64,000 nucleotides of DNA from Symbiodinium natans. Lineage: Eukaryota; Sar; Dinophyceae; Suessiales; Symbiodiniaceae. The first letter of the stretch is position 1; each line of letters opens with the position of its first letter. The stretch covers positions 633,185-697,184 of the forward strand of contig CAJNDS010000469.1 of NCBI GenBank assembly GCA_905221605.1. The letters are read 5' to 3'. The notes under the pieces were generated by a model, which was not told where the DNA came from, searched no databases, and saw only the letters and a list, made by a program, of their open reading frames with translations. This document shows positions 44,868 through 55,908 of this stretch, piece by piece. The position numbers were made by a program, and so were the translations under genes.

Positions 44868-46090
44868 CCCAAAAAGTAGGGGAATATCACACCAAGGCAT
44901 CCGAAAACAAAGCAGCCGCCTCTTCCACCTGCATCTCCTGTGTCTCCTCCATCTGTGAGCGAGACGGCGAGTTCCTGTGCGGACCAGGTGGCTCTCTTCT
45001 TTTGGAGTTGGGCCTGGAAGCTCTTGGAAGCTCTTAGAAGCTGGGGCCCATTCCGCGCCTCCTTCCTCTTCAAGGACCCCCCGCCTCTGGCTTCCAAAGG
45101 CACTTCCAAAGCGTTGACATGTTGCTCTTGCTCCCTGATTTGTTTCCTTGTTGTTTTTGACTGGGAAGGGGGGCCCACTTCTACTGTCAGGAAAAGCCTG
45201 TTCATCCACCATTCCTTTGAAAACCTCTGGTATATAGTATATAAGAACAATACAGAAATATCGTTGTCTTCAGCAATACTACATATTATATGTACATATA
45301 TATATATATACAAATATGTACATATCGTATTAAAAATCTTGAAAATATTTAAATATTTATAGGAATGGTAGTGATATGAAATATACACACAGAATACCAG
45401 ATGTCCCGGAAAGGTCTCAAGTGGCCTTGGCTTGACAAAACCGAACCAAAATCTGTGCACTTGAAAAGCCACTGCGATATTTGCATTCAAATTTCCACTC
45501 TCACGACTGTTTACGTGCTATGCGGGGGGGGGGGGGGTCTTCAGCCCAGCTTTGACGCCATGGATGATGTCAATTTAAGCTGAAGGGTGGGATGAAGGGC
45601 CGGCTGGGGAGCTTGGGCGCTTTCACGTTCTTCCAGGTTGTACATCTATGTCCACAGCACCAACACATTGAGCACAATGAAAATAACCACCACATACCAC
45701 CACCACCACCACCACCACCACCGCCACCCCACCACCACCACCTCCTTGCTTCCTGCCTGTTCGTTCTGGTAGACGACACGATCGCCCACCGCAAACGCGG
45801 CCATGGAGCGACTCGTGCAAAGAAAACGAGCAAAGTGCTCAGAGCATCCACCGGAGCTTGAAGCCGCAAGGACCGCGCTGTTCAGGGTTTAGGATTCAGG
45901 ATTTAGGGTTCAGGGTTTAGGCTTCACGGGGGAACGGGGTCGGCTTCGCCCTCAATGGTAGAGGCCAGCCGCTCATAGAGGCCAGCTCCCCAATTTCCCT
46001 TTCTCTTCCTAGCGTGTAACGGGGCTGGCGTGCAAACGGTGTGCCAACGCAAAGGACGATTTTCAAAAGGCATCTGAGTGAGTTACTTTG

Positions 46091-47360
46091 CCCCACTTGT
46101 GTTGCGACTTCGTCGCCAGATCTGAAACCTGTCCCATTAAGCTTGCTGCGGCCAGAGCTGCTACGCCAGCATCTCTGATCCTGGAGCAGTCTGAGAGCCG
46201 AAACCTCCTCAACTTCCTGCATTCCGCAACTGCTGCTGCAAGGGCTCCTGCCCCAGCATCTCCTATGTCGTCGCTCTCTATGTCTATGACCGACAGGTTC
46301 TTGCAAGCCGCAAACCGCTGCCAGAGCTGTGGCACCGGCATCCCCAACGCCCTTCCCTTGAAAGGCCACCACGACCAGCCTCTCGGAATGAAGGCGTTCG
46401 AGGGCACGCGCCAGCTCTATGACGCCACCTCCCAAACCTTCCGAAGGGCCAAGTATCTGGAGGTCCTGCAGATTCTTGAAGTGCGGAAGAGCATCGGCCA
46501 GAATCACAAGCTCTCGGCGGGGCCAAGGAGTTTAGTGCGTTGCCTGGCATGCTGCAGGAAGACCTTCTCCTGCAAGTCAACCACAGCCTTCATGTCGGAG
46601 CGGTGCGTGAACTTCAAGGCCAGCCCATCTGCAAGTCCTTGTTCGCCTCGGGCCACCCGATCCTGAAAAACTGCAGGGCTCATCGGTGAAAAGCCGTAAA
46701 GCATGTCTTTCGCGCACATCCGCTGCACTTCGGCAACGCACCACCCCCGCTGGAAGTAGGGCGTGCTGTTCAGGACCAGCTCACTGGAGGGCCGTGCCTC
46801 CAGCTTGCCGGTTGCCTCGCAGTAAATCTGAATTAAACCCGATTTTGACTTCTCGCTCTCAGGCGTCAGCTCCTCCAAGCGATACACCCCCAGAATGAAG
46901 TGATGCGCATATAGCAGATGCATCGACAGCATGGCTCTCTGAAGTCTTGTTCCTCCTCGCTGCGCCTGTACTGGGCCAGGCACATAAAGTCGATGAAGGC
47001 CCAGACCGCAATGTCCGAAGCCTCGCGGAGTCCCCTCGAGCCCTCGAAGCCGATGCGAAGCTGCCGCAGGAGGCTCCGCAGCTGCCAGCCCCAGGGGTCC
47101 GGATGCTGTTGCGACTCCCATGTGTGCGACACGGAGACGATCAATGACGATCACTGCACCCCCAGGCGGGCATCCGAGGACGTCCGCGCCTAGCTTCCGA
47201 CCCCGCACCTCCTCCAGCGTCACCAGCGCAGAGCGCTTCTCCCCCTCCGCCTCGAACTCCTCCGGCTCCGCCTCCTGGCGCCGCGGCCAGACCCGGCCAT
47301 CCTCTGCCAGCTTGACAAGGTACTCCCACCGTACCAGCTCTCTCTTGGAAGGATAATCTC
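46091..47360 (-). pseudogene. LRR-family pseudogene, copy 3 (distinct lesions)
   Basis: This copy keeps the frame where copies 1, 2 and 4 are broken: LLRQLRIGFEGSRGLREASD runs on into AFIDFMC, and YRLEELTPESEKSKSG is continuous. It has other breaks instead: a 10-nt tandem duplication before SVSHTWES (about 47140-47152), a 4-nt loss after EEEQDF (about 46941), and a 10-nt loss after RTKLLG (about 46519). Compared with its sisters it also has a 12-nt in-frame addition (FLQHA in place of A). It must descend from a different parental copy or have been converted from one. Confidence 0.75.
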
Positions 47361-48330
47361 CAGTCCCACGTCTGCACTTACATCAGAATTCTGCACTTTC
47401 GGGCGTGTCAATGTTGGTCCCCTATCGGCGGCTCGGGGGCCCGCGGGAACAGAGGCAGTCAGGTCTGTCAGGTTTGTCAGGTTGCGCTTCCGTGCTCCAA
47501 AAAGCCATGTTTTATCAAAAAACAAAACGGGACCGACCTGGCAAAACTGACAGACCCAATAAATGGCAAGTGGCTTGGAGCCATGGGGCGCCTCCCACTC
47601 GGAGCAGGAGTTGCTCGGATGCATTGGAGCAGCTCGGATGCCTCGGAGCACCTCGGAGCACCTCGGAGCGCCTCGGAGCGCCTTGGAGTGCCGTTTCAGA
47701 GCCTTTGTATGAGGAAGGGTTGGGGGGGGGGGTAGGGGGGTAGGGGGGTAGGGAGGGGTAGGTGGGGGTAGGGGGGGTAGGGGGGGTAGGGGGGGGGGGG
47801 GGTTTTCCTCAAGTTTTGCGAATTGGCCCTCCCGGTACCCCCCATACCCCCCCCCAACCCCAGGCTTTTGGGGGGGGGGAAAGGAAAAAAAGGGGGAAAG
47901 AGGAGGTTTTCAAACCCTCCCCAAACCCATCCACACCCGCCAGGATCGGCGGACCTAAACCCTGAACCCTGAACCCTAAACCCCAAACCCTAAACCCTAA
48001 ACCCCAAAACCCTAAACCCTAAACCAGATGTTTGGGTGTAGAGGCACGTCGTGAAGGGTTGTGGCCTCCTTGCGTTCCGAGGCATCGTCTTCACGGCCGC
48101 TGGAGATGCCGAGGAGCGGACCGGCTCCTTAAAGCAGGGCCCAAAAGTCCTGCAGAGCTCCCTGAGTCGCAAAGTTTCTGATGACCCCAAATCTAAACCC
48201 TAAACCCTAAACTTTAAACCCTAAACCCTAAACCCTAAACCCTAAACCCTAAACCCTAAACCCTAAACCCTAAACCCTAAACCCTAAAGAGTCACTTCTC
48301 ACAGCTCATCACAGCTCGACTCGATGCTTT

Positions 48331-48627
48331 TTGCTCGGTGTTGAAGTGATGCCGTCCAAGCTTGGGAGGCTCTCGTGGAGGACGTGCTGGGGTGCAAGAC
48401 AAGCGCGAGGGCTTGTGATTTTGTGTCAGAATGGGAGGAGTGAAGTCGAGGCATGCGAGGCTCGAGGTGCGAGAGAGGTTTCATTGCAGGGGCTCCCTCG
48501 GAAGTCCACGCTGGCCCGGCGGCGAGCAGGCACTCCGCAAGCCCAGGTGCTGTGCGCCAACCTGGACCTGGTGTTGCTGGTGCTGAGCCTGGAGCCCAAC
48601 TTCGTCGAGGCCGCAGACGGAGTTTAA
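48331..48627 (+). pseudogene. RsgA-like GTPase fragment, copy 3
   Basis: Identical in translation to copies 1 and 2. Confidence 0.5.
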
Positions 48628-49165
48628 AGCATAGCAAGGTGGAAGAAGAGGAGCAGAACAGGAGCAAGCAGGAACAACAGAGAGGGCGGTGTCCGAGAGT
48701 GGTGTCCGTCTTCCGCTCTCAGGGCATGGTGGATGTCGGCACACTTGAGGCGCCGAGCTGAGCTATGGTGTACAACACGGAACTGTGCGGTATGGAGTGG
48801 TATGTCTCATGTTTTCGATCACATGTCTGTGCTGATGAAGGAGCTGAGCTCTCTGTTCCCCTGCTCTTCCGCTGCTCTTCTGCTGCTCTTCTGCTGCTCT
48901 TCTGCCACTCTTTCGACTGACCTCACCGACTCTTAGCGACACTGCCTCTCGAGGTGGACTTCCTCGAGCCCTCCCAGCGAGACGAAGCGCCTTGGGGCAT
49001 GCTTTGGCAGCGCAGCTCTGCCATAGGTGTGCCATGGGCGTCCAGGGCGGAGCCGCCTCCGGGCCCACGGCCCAGAGACCCAGCTGATGCTCATGATGCT
49101 TGTTTTGGGGGGGGTTCCAACAGCAGAAAACCTCGTAAATACCGAGTGTTTTGTGGGTCCACGTA

Positions 49166-49337
49166 AAAACGCCCCTAAAATCGCTCATTTTACGCGCTCG
49201 AACGGCTTCGTGCCTACAAAACACCCGAACAGCAGGACCCCGAATGCCCTTAAGGGCATTCGGGGTCTTGCTTTTGGGGGTTTCGTGGGCACGCAAGCGT
49301 TCAAGCACATACAATCCGCGTGTTTAAGAGGGTTTTG
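49166..49337. repeat. Inverted repeat with 32-bp palindrome, copy 3
   Basis: The perfect palindrome is at 49236-49267. It survives the deletion that removed the sequence just to its left in this unit. Confidence 0.9.
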
Positions 49338-50380
49338 GATGGCCTGGGGGAGGCCGCTGATGCTCATGATGCTCCCTTTCCTGGGTCCCAAAAGGCTTCC
49401 CAAGCCCAAAAAAAACGTGTTTACAGCGTTTTCTGAAGGTTTTTCGAAGGCAAAACGCATGCATAGAATGCTTTTAAGGCCCCCAAACCAACCCCACTGA
49501 TGCTGCTGATGCGGGTGCGCGCGCGCGCGCGAGCGCCGGGGGGGGGAGGGGGGGGAGGGAGGGGGGGCGAAGGCAGGAGAAAGAGAGACAGAGAGAAGGA
49601 GAGGACAAAGACACGGGAAAGAGAAGACAGTGCCAAGGTTCAAGGTTTCGTGCTTTGGGGGGCGGGGGCCGGCCCGTGCCGCTAGGCCTGAAATTTAGGG
49701 TTTAGGGTTTAGGGTGTAGGGTTTAGGGTTTAGGGTTTAGGGTTTACAATCTACACACCAACGGCCACCAACACACATCCGGTTTGAAGCGTTGTCTCAT
49801 CTTTGGCCCCCCACTCACCTCATCACCCACGATGGGTTGCAGTTTCGGCCTCGCAGCCACACTGTAAGCACCACTGGTAGCAACGACTGAACTGTTTAGA
49901 GGCCATAGCACCGAGAGTCGGGCGCCTGTCTGCCTCTAGGAATCTGGCAGACGGTCGCTTTGTTGCTGTCAGTCACCTTGACCAGAACTTACCTGGGAAA
50001 TCCAAAAGGCTCTCACAGCGACTCAGGGTCGAGCACACATTCACCATCATCCGCCCATTTTGGAGGGATTTTGCGGACATCGAGCAGATGCGAGCACGCG
50101 GCCCGAAGCGCTCGGCTCCGCCAACCACAGCAGCGCGGCCAAAATCACCCCAAGCCTCGCGAAGAATCTCAGCGATTTCTCATAAGCTCAGTGAAGTTCA
50201 GTGTGCATCTCATATGGGCGTGACCCAGAATCGACAGAAGAGCAAAGGGCCCAACCCCACCCCGACCAGCTCGCATCATGCCATCAGCAACTGCAGTTTT
50301 GATTTCTGCTTGAAGCATCTTGAAGCGAAATGTCACTCGATTGTTACGAATGGCTGAAGGCTCGGGCTCAGAGCCTTAAA

Positions 50381-51010
50381 CTACAGCAGGCTTGCGAAGA
50401 GGCCCAACCCAACAAAGGTGGCAATGCCATCCGCTGCATCTGCAGAGCTTGATTCAGCACTGGCACACGCTGTGGAGCTATAGTTAACCCATCCCTCACA
50501 CACGTTCATCGTGAAACTGGTAACGTGGCTTTCTGTGCCTGCGCAGTCCGTCGTCCGGTAGCCCTTTTGTTTGATCATGTCCCCATCGCACTCATACTTC
50601 GCCGACAAGCCGGCGGTGATGCAGGTATTCAGCGGAATGGGCGAACTTTCAAGAAGCTGGGAACAATTGGACTCCGCGAAGTAATGTGCAGTTGCACTGG
50701 GGGCAGTGAAGATTGTAGCCTTTTGGTACCGCGTCCCAGTACTGGAGCAGGTGTCGGCCGTCCCGGTCCAGCTTGATCCAGTGGCAGTTTCGCAATTGCT
50801 GTCGGTGTTGTAGCTGTAGGAGGTGACCGTGACCTCTGTGCCCTGAACTGTGGCCATCAGGTTTTGGGAGCAGGTATCCACTAGGAAGAGGTCGCCGTAG
50901 CCGACGATCTTCGTGCACGTCGGGTCCGAGTACTGTGTGAGCCTCACCCACGTATCGGCTTTGGCCGACACTGCCATGGCAAGAAGGATGACTGCCTTTG
51001 CCCCAAACAT
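50381..51010 (-). CDS. Cys-rich secreted or surface protein, 209 aa, copy 3
   Basis: Two amino-acid differences from copies 1 and 2 (Val3 to Gly in the signal peptide, Lys31 to Thr), otherwise identical. All ten Cys are kept. ATG at 51008-51010. Confidence 0.8.
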   Translation of the reverse strand: MFGAKAVILLAMAVSAKADTWVRLTQYSDPTCTKIVGYGDLFLVDTCSQNLMATVQGTEVTVTSYSYNTDSNCETATGSSWTGTADTCSSTGTRYQKATIFTAPSATAHYFAESNCSQLLESSPIPLNTCITAGLSAKYECDGDMIKQKGYRTTDCAGTESHVTSFTMNVCEGWVNYSSTACASAESSSADAADGIATFVGLGLFASLL

Positions 51011-51069
51011 TCTTCAGCGCGGGGGTGAGAGGGGTTGCTACAGAGACCTGGCCAACTCTCAATTAAAAG

Positions 51070-51084
51070 CTTGAGCAAAAATGG
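51070..51084 (-). promoter_or_regulatory. Relict dinoflagellate spliced leader, copy 3
   Basis: Same 15-mer as in the other two units, 59 nt upstream of the ATG. Confidence 0.85.
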
Positions 51085-51085
51085 T

Positions 51086-51123
<38 letters not shown>

Positions 51124-52100
51124 TTCCCAAAAAGTAGGGGAATATCACACCAAGGCATCCGAGAACAAAGCAGCCGCCTCTTCCACCTGCATCTCCTGTG
51201 TCTCCTCCATCTGTGAGCGAGACGGCGAGTTCCTGTGCGGACCAGGTGGCTCTCTTCTTTTGGAGTTGGGCCTGGAAGCTCTTAGAAGCTGGGGCCCATT
51301 CCGCGCCTCCTTCCTCTTCAAAGACCCCCCGCCTCTGGCTTCCAAAGGCACTTCCCAAGCGTTGACATGTTGCTCTTGCTCCCTGATTTGTTTCCTTGTT
51401 GTTTTTGACTGGGAAGGGGGGCCCACTTCTACTGTCAGGAAAAGCCTGTTCATCCACCATTCCTTTGAAAACCTCTGGTATATAGTATATAAGAACAATA
51501 CAGAAATATCGTTGTCTTCAGCAATACTACATATTATATGTACATATATATATATATACAAATATGTACATGTCGTATTAAAAATCTTGAAAATATTTAA
51601 ATATTTATAGGAATAGTAGTGATATGAAATATACACACAGAATACCAGATGTCCCGGAAAGGTCTCAAGTGGCCTTGGCTTGACAAAACCGAACCAAAAT
51701 CTGTGCACTTGAAAAACCACTGCGATATTTGCATTCAGATTTCCACTATCACGACTGTTTACGTGCTATGCGGGGGGGGGGGGGTCTTCAGCCCAGCTTT
51801 GACGCCATGGATGATGTCAATTTAAGCTGAGGGGTGGGATGAAGGGCCGGCTGGGGAGCTTGGGCGCTTTCACGTTCTTCCAGGTTGTACATCTATGTCC
51901 ACAGCACCAACACATTGAGCACAATGAAAATAACCACCACATACCACCACCACCACCACCACCGCCATCCCACCACCACCCCCTCCCTGCTCCCTGCCTG
52001 TTCGTTCTGGTAGACGACACGATCGCCCACCGCAAACGCGGCCATGGAGCGACTCGTGCAAAGAAAACGAGCAAAGTGCTCAGAGCATCCACCGGAGCTT

Positions 52101-53558
52101 GAAGCCGCAAGGACCGCGCTGTTCAGGGTTTAGGATTCAGGATTTAGGGTTCAGGGTTTAGGCTTCATGGGGGAACAGGGGTCGGCTTCGCCCTCAATGG
52201 TAGAGGCCAGCCGCTCATAGAGGCCAGCTCCCCAATTTCCCTTTCTCTTCCTAGCGTGTAACGGGGCTGGCGTGCAAACGGTGTGCCAACGCAAAGGACG
52301 ATTTTCAAAAGGCATCTGAGTGAGTTACTTTGCCCCACTTGTGTTGCGACTTCGTCGCCAGATCTGAAACCTGTCCCATTAAGCTTGCTGCGGCCAGAGC
52401 TGCTACGCCAGCATCTCTGATCCTGGAGCAGTCTGAGAGCCGAAACCTCCTCAACTTCCTGCATTCCGCAACTGCTGCTGCAAGGGCTCCTGCCCCAGCA
52501 TCTCCTATGTCGTCGCTCTCTATGTCTATGACCGACAGGTTCTTGCAAGCCGCAAAAGCCGCTGCCAGAGCTGTAGCACCGGCATCCCCAATACCCTTCC
52601 CTTGAAAGGCCACCACGACCAGCCTCTCGGAATGAAGGCGTTCGAGGGCACGCGCCAGCTCTATGACGCCACCTCCCAAACCTTCCGACGGGCCAAGTAT
52701 CTGGAGGTCTTGCAGATTCTCGAAGTGCGGAAGAGCATCGGCCAGAATCACAAGCTCTCGGTGGGGCAGTCCGACGCCAAGAAGTTTAGTGCGTCGCCTG
52801 GCAACCTTCTCCTGCAAGTCAACCACAGCCTTCATGTCGGAGCGGTGCGTGAATTTCAAGGCCAGCCCATCTGCAAGTCCTTGTTCGCCTCGGGCCACCC
52901 GATCCTGAAAAACTGCAGGGCTCATCGGTGAAAAGCCGTAAAGCATGTCTTTCGCGCACATCCGCTGCACTTCGGCAACGCACCACCCCCGCTGGAAGTA
53001 GGGCGTGCTGTTCAGGACCAGCTCACTGGAGGGCCGTGCCTCCAGCTTGCCGGTTGCCTCGCAGTAAATCTGAATGAAACCCGATTGTGACTTCTCGCTC
53101 TCAGCTCCTCCAAGCGATACACCCCCAGAATGAAGTGATGCGCATATAGCAGATGCATCGACAGCATGGCTCTCTGAAAGAAGTCTTGTTCCTCCTTGCT
53201 GCGCCTGTACTGGGCCAGGCACATAAAGTCGATGAAGGCCCAGACCGCAATGTCCGAAGCCTCACGGAGTCTTCTCGAGCCCTCGAAGCCGATGCCGCAG
53301 GAGGCTCCGCAGCTGCCAGCCCCAGGGGTCCGGATGCTGTTGCGACTCCCATGTGTGCGACACGGAGACGATCACTGCACCCGCAGGCGGGCATCCGAGG
53401 ACGTCCGCGCCTAGCTTCCGACCCCGGACCTCCTCCAGCGTCACCAGCGCAGAGCGCTTCTCCCCCTCCGCCTCGAACTCCTCCAGCTCCGCCTCCTGGC
53501 GCCGCGGCCAGACCCGACAATCCTCTCCCAGCTTGACAAGGTATTCCCACCGCACCAG
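52101..53558. repeat. Tandem unit 4 (truncated)
   Basis: Similarity to the other units ends at CACCAG near 53558, where units 1-3 continue CTCTCTCTTGG and this one continues TCGGATGTTGG. It therefore holds only the LRR pseudogene. The right edge of the array lies inside that gene. Confidence 0.85.
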
Positions 53559-53800
53559 TCGGATGTTGGCCTCGATCAAGAAGTTCTTGAGATGTTCCGG
53601 ATCCTGCAAGCCGTCATGCTCCGAACCTTCAGGCCTCGCAGCTGTGTCGCATTGGCGGGCTTGGCCGCCAGTGGGCCTTCCTGGGGTGGACGCTTCTCCC
53701 ATGGCACAGGCACATCCCTGAGCATCGAGTGAAGTTGCCGTTTTGGAGCTTGCAGTTTGCAGCTCGGTTGGCTGAAAGACTGCACGAAGTTCAACCTACT
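52305..53800 (-). pseudogene. LRR-family pseudogene, copy 4, with its own 5' part
   Basis: The most complete copy. Beyond the array edge it continues with an N-terminal part absent from units 1-3 (DPEHLKNFLIEANIRLVRWE, leading into YLVKLGEDCRVWPRRQEAEL). From ESEKSQSG to the end the frame is unbroken through three leucine-rich repeats (AFAACKNLSVIDIESDDIGD, ECRKLRRFRLSDCSRIRDAG). It shares the 8-nt and 7-nt losses of copies 1 and 2 and so is still a pseudogene. Since the gene is continuous here across the array edge, this copy probably represents the original locus. Confidence 0.75.
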
Positions 53801-53841
53801 TGCTCAGTAAATTGATTTAAGCCCACGAGATGAAAGAAAAA

Positions 53842-53866
53842 ACACACACACACACACACACACACC
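53842..53866 (+). repeat. (AC)n microsatellite
   Basis: Twelve AC dinucleotides just outside the tandem array. Confidence 0.95.
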
Positions 53867-55900
53867 CAGAATCATTAGGATTCTTCGGCACCGGCCTTAT
53901 CAAGGAAGCTCTGCTCTTCAATGAAGCCGAGACTTAAAAGGCTGCAGCAAAGACCGAACCTCTCAACCCAATATCTCATGACTTGCAATCGACTGCCGTC
54001 CATCCGCGACTCACACCCTTATACTCTAAACCCTAAACCCCCACCCCGAACCCTAAACCCAACCCTGAACCAAGAAAGCCCCCTGCCACCCGGGCCGAAC
54101 CGGGATCTCGGCACGTAGCGGGTGGGATCTAGCTTAAGAGCACCAAGAGAATCGGGAGGACCAACCATACTCTGAAGGCTCGAACGCATGCACCATGAAA
54201 GCCTTGAAGCTCTCCGTGCAACATCCCTATGCATTTTCGGGCCTCAGGACGTCCAGCAATGCTAGTTTAGGCCTAGAAGGGGAAGGGTACCACTGGGCTA
54301 CCAAGCGCTACGGCTTGAAGGCTTGGGGTTGAAATCCTCGAATTGACCGAATTGAAAAGCCATTGCGTCTTCACGCAAACAAACAAGACATACAGCCTCC
54401 CAAAACCTTCGGCTCTCTGATGACCACCACCCCAAAGTTTCCCAAAAAAATTCTCACAACCGCCCTGCCCAACACCTCCCAGGCGCTTTTCGGGGCAGCG
54501 CCGAAGTTCCGAGGAGGCGCCGCAGGTCCCAGCTGCCTGGCCGGAGCAGGCCTTGGACCTCCTGCACGTCACGGCCGAGATCCTGGCCTGGCACGTTCGC
54601 GACCTTGCACATCAGAAAGGCGATCCTGCCTCCAGGCGACTCTCCAAAGCTCAAGATGCGGGGGCCAGGGCACATGGAAAGGCGGCGTGAAAACACGCCT
54701 CCCTGTGCCAGGTCCGGGGCACCGCCGCCGGCTGCAGGGCAGTCAGGGGAGCGTCCGAAGAGCACGCGCACCTCCGGCTTCGAGAGCGGTGCCCCCCGCG
54801 CCAGTGCAGCCTGTGGAGGCTGTGCAGCCAGTGCCCCCGCACCACGCGCGCGTAGCCAAGCCTCAGAATCAAAGAGCTGCAGGTCAAAACCTCTGGGAGC
54901 CGAAGCGCTCGGACTGCCGCCGGCCGCAGCGGCTTCAGGGAGCCGGGAAGATCAGGTCACAGGGTGGGGGGCTCAAGGGCCCGAAACATCCCCGCATGCT
55001 TGGGCCCCTATTATAGAGCAACCCCACGACCCCCGAAGCCTTTTGTCGGGGCTTGGCCGCCTGAAGCCCCCACTGAAACCCAGAGCCCCGTGTGCTGGGT
55101 CCGAAAGAAGGCAGCCACAACAGGCACGCACCCCGAATCTTCCCCCACAAGACCGCAGCCTGGGTGCACGCATGCCCGGCCGCTGACAGTCAGGCTGGAT
55201 CCCCCAACTACCTTATATGGTACTTGGGATCTACCCTCCTATGTGATACTGTAGGGTATGCGAACCCTCCACCTTAAGCAGGACTTAGGACGGAGAGTGC
55301 CGTAAGGGAACCTCGAAGGCATGGCCCGGGTGCATGGAGTTTATAGGGTTCAAGGGAGCAGCAAGGCCAGCAGAGCGCGGAATCCTCTGCTTGTGCGACG
55401 ATGGGTGAAGTCTGGCACCTGGCGCACCCAAGCTTCACAAAGCTCCCAGCGGCCTGCTTGGGGCCTCTCGGTGTGCTGGCGGACCTTCCACGAAGCCCTG
55501 AAAACTCAAAGCTGCAAGCCCATAAAACCTCATATAGGCTTCTCCCTGAGACTCTAAAGGCTTTCTGGGTTAGGGTAAAGCTTTGCATGCTTTGGCAGTT
55601 GAGTTTTGGCGGAGGCCTTGGGCCTTCCAGTTTTCGACTCGAAAGGTCGACGGGCCACAAGGCCTTCCCAAACCCAGGTCATGTGCTCTCGAAGACATGA
55701 GGGCCGTGTTGATTGACAGGCTCAGCAAGTCAGCCATGAGCCCCTCAAAAAAACGGGTGGTGGCGCATGATCGGTGTACCTGCGCCATGAAGTTACGAAG
55801 TGCACTGCACACGGGCGCATGGTCTGCCACAGCGTGGCCACAGCCGATGGGGACCGGCTTGGCGCATGCTGCCGACCCCCTGTGCTATGGATGCACATTG
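53867..55900. other. G+C-rich unique DNA, coding status unresolved
   Basis: One short CCCTAAA-like tract (54020-54075). At 54454-54771 the minus strand is open with protein-like sequence (FGESPGGRIAFLMCKVANVP, then GQDLGRDVQEVQGLLRPG), which could be an exon; overlapping plus-strand frames are also open. Nothing here is recognisable as a known family. Confidence 0.35.
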
Positions 55901-55908
55901 ATGCCTGC

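Larger units (their letters stand above)
38313..45859. repeat. Tandem unit 2 (7,547 bp)
   Basis: Almost identical to unit 1 from about 31,330 onward, with only scattered single-base changes and small indels. It lacks the mobile element of unit 1 and keeps the leucine-rich repeats. Confidence 0.95.
45860..52100. repeat. Tandem unit 3 (6,241 bp, internally deleted)
   Basis: It lacks most of the segment equivalent to 41395-42827 of unit 2. The junction at 49037-49057 keeps a 15-nt scrap (GTCCAGGGCGGAGCC) from the middle of the deleted stretch, so two deletions occurred or one complex repair event. It has an extra G-rich stretch at 47720-47800 and the most diverged copy of the LRR pseudogene. 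Confidence 0.9.
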
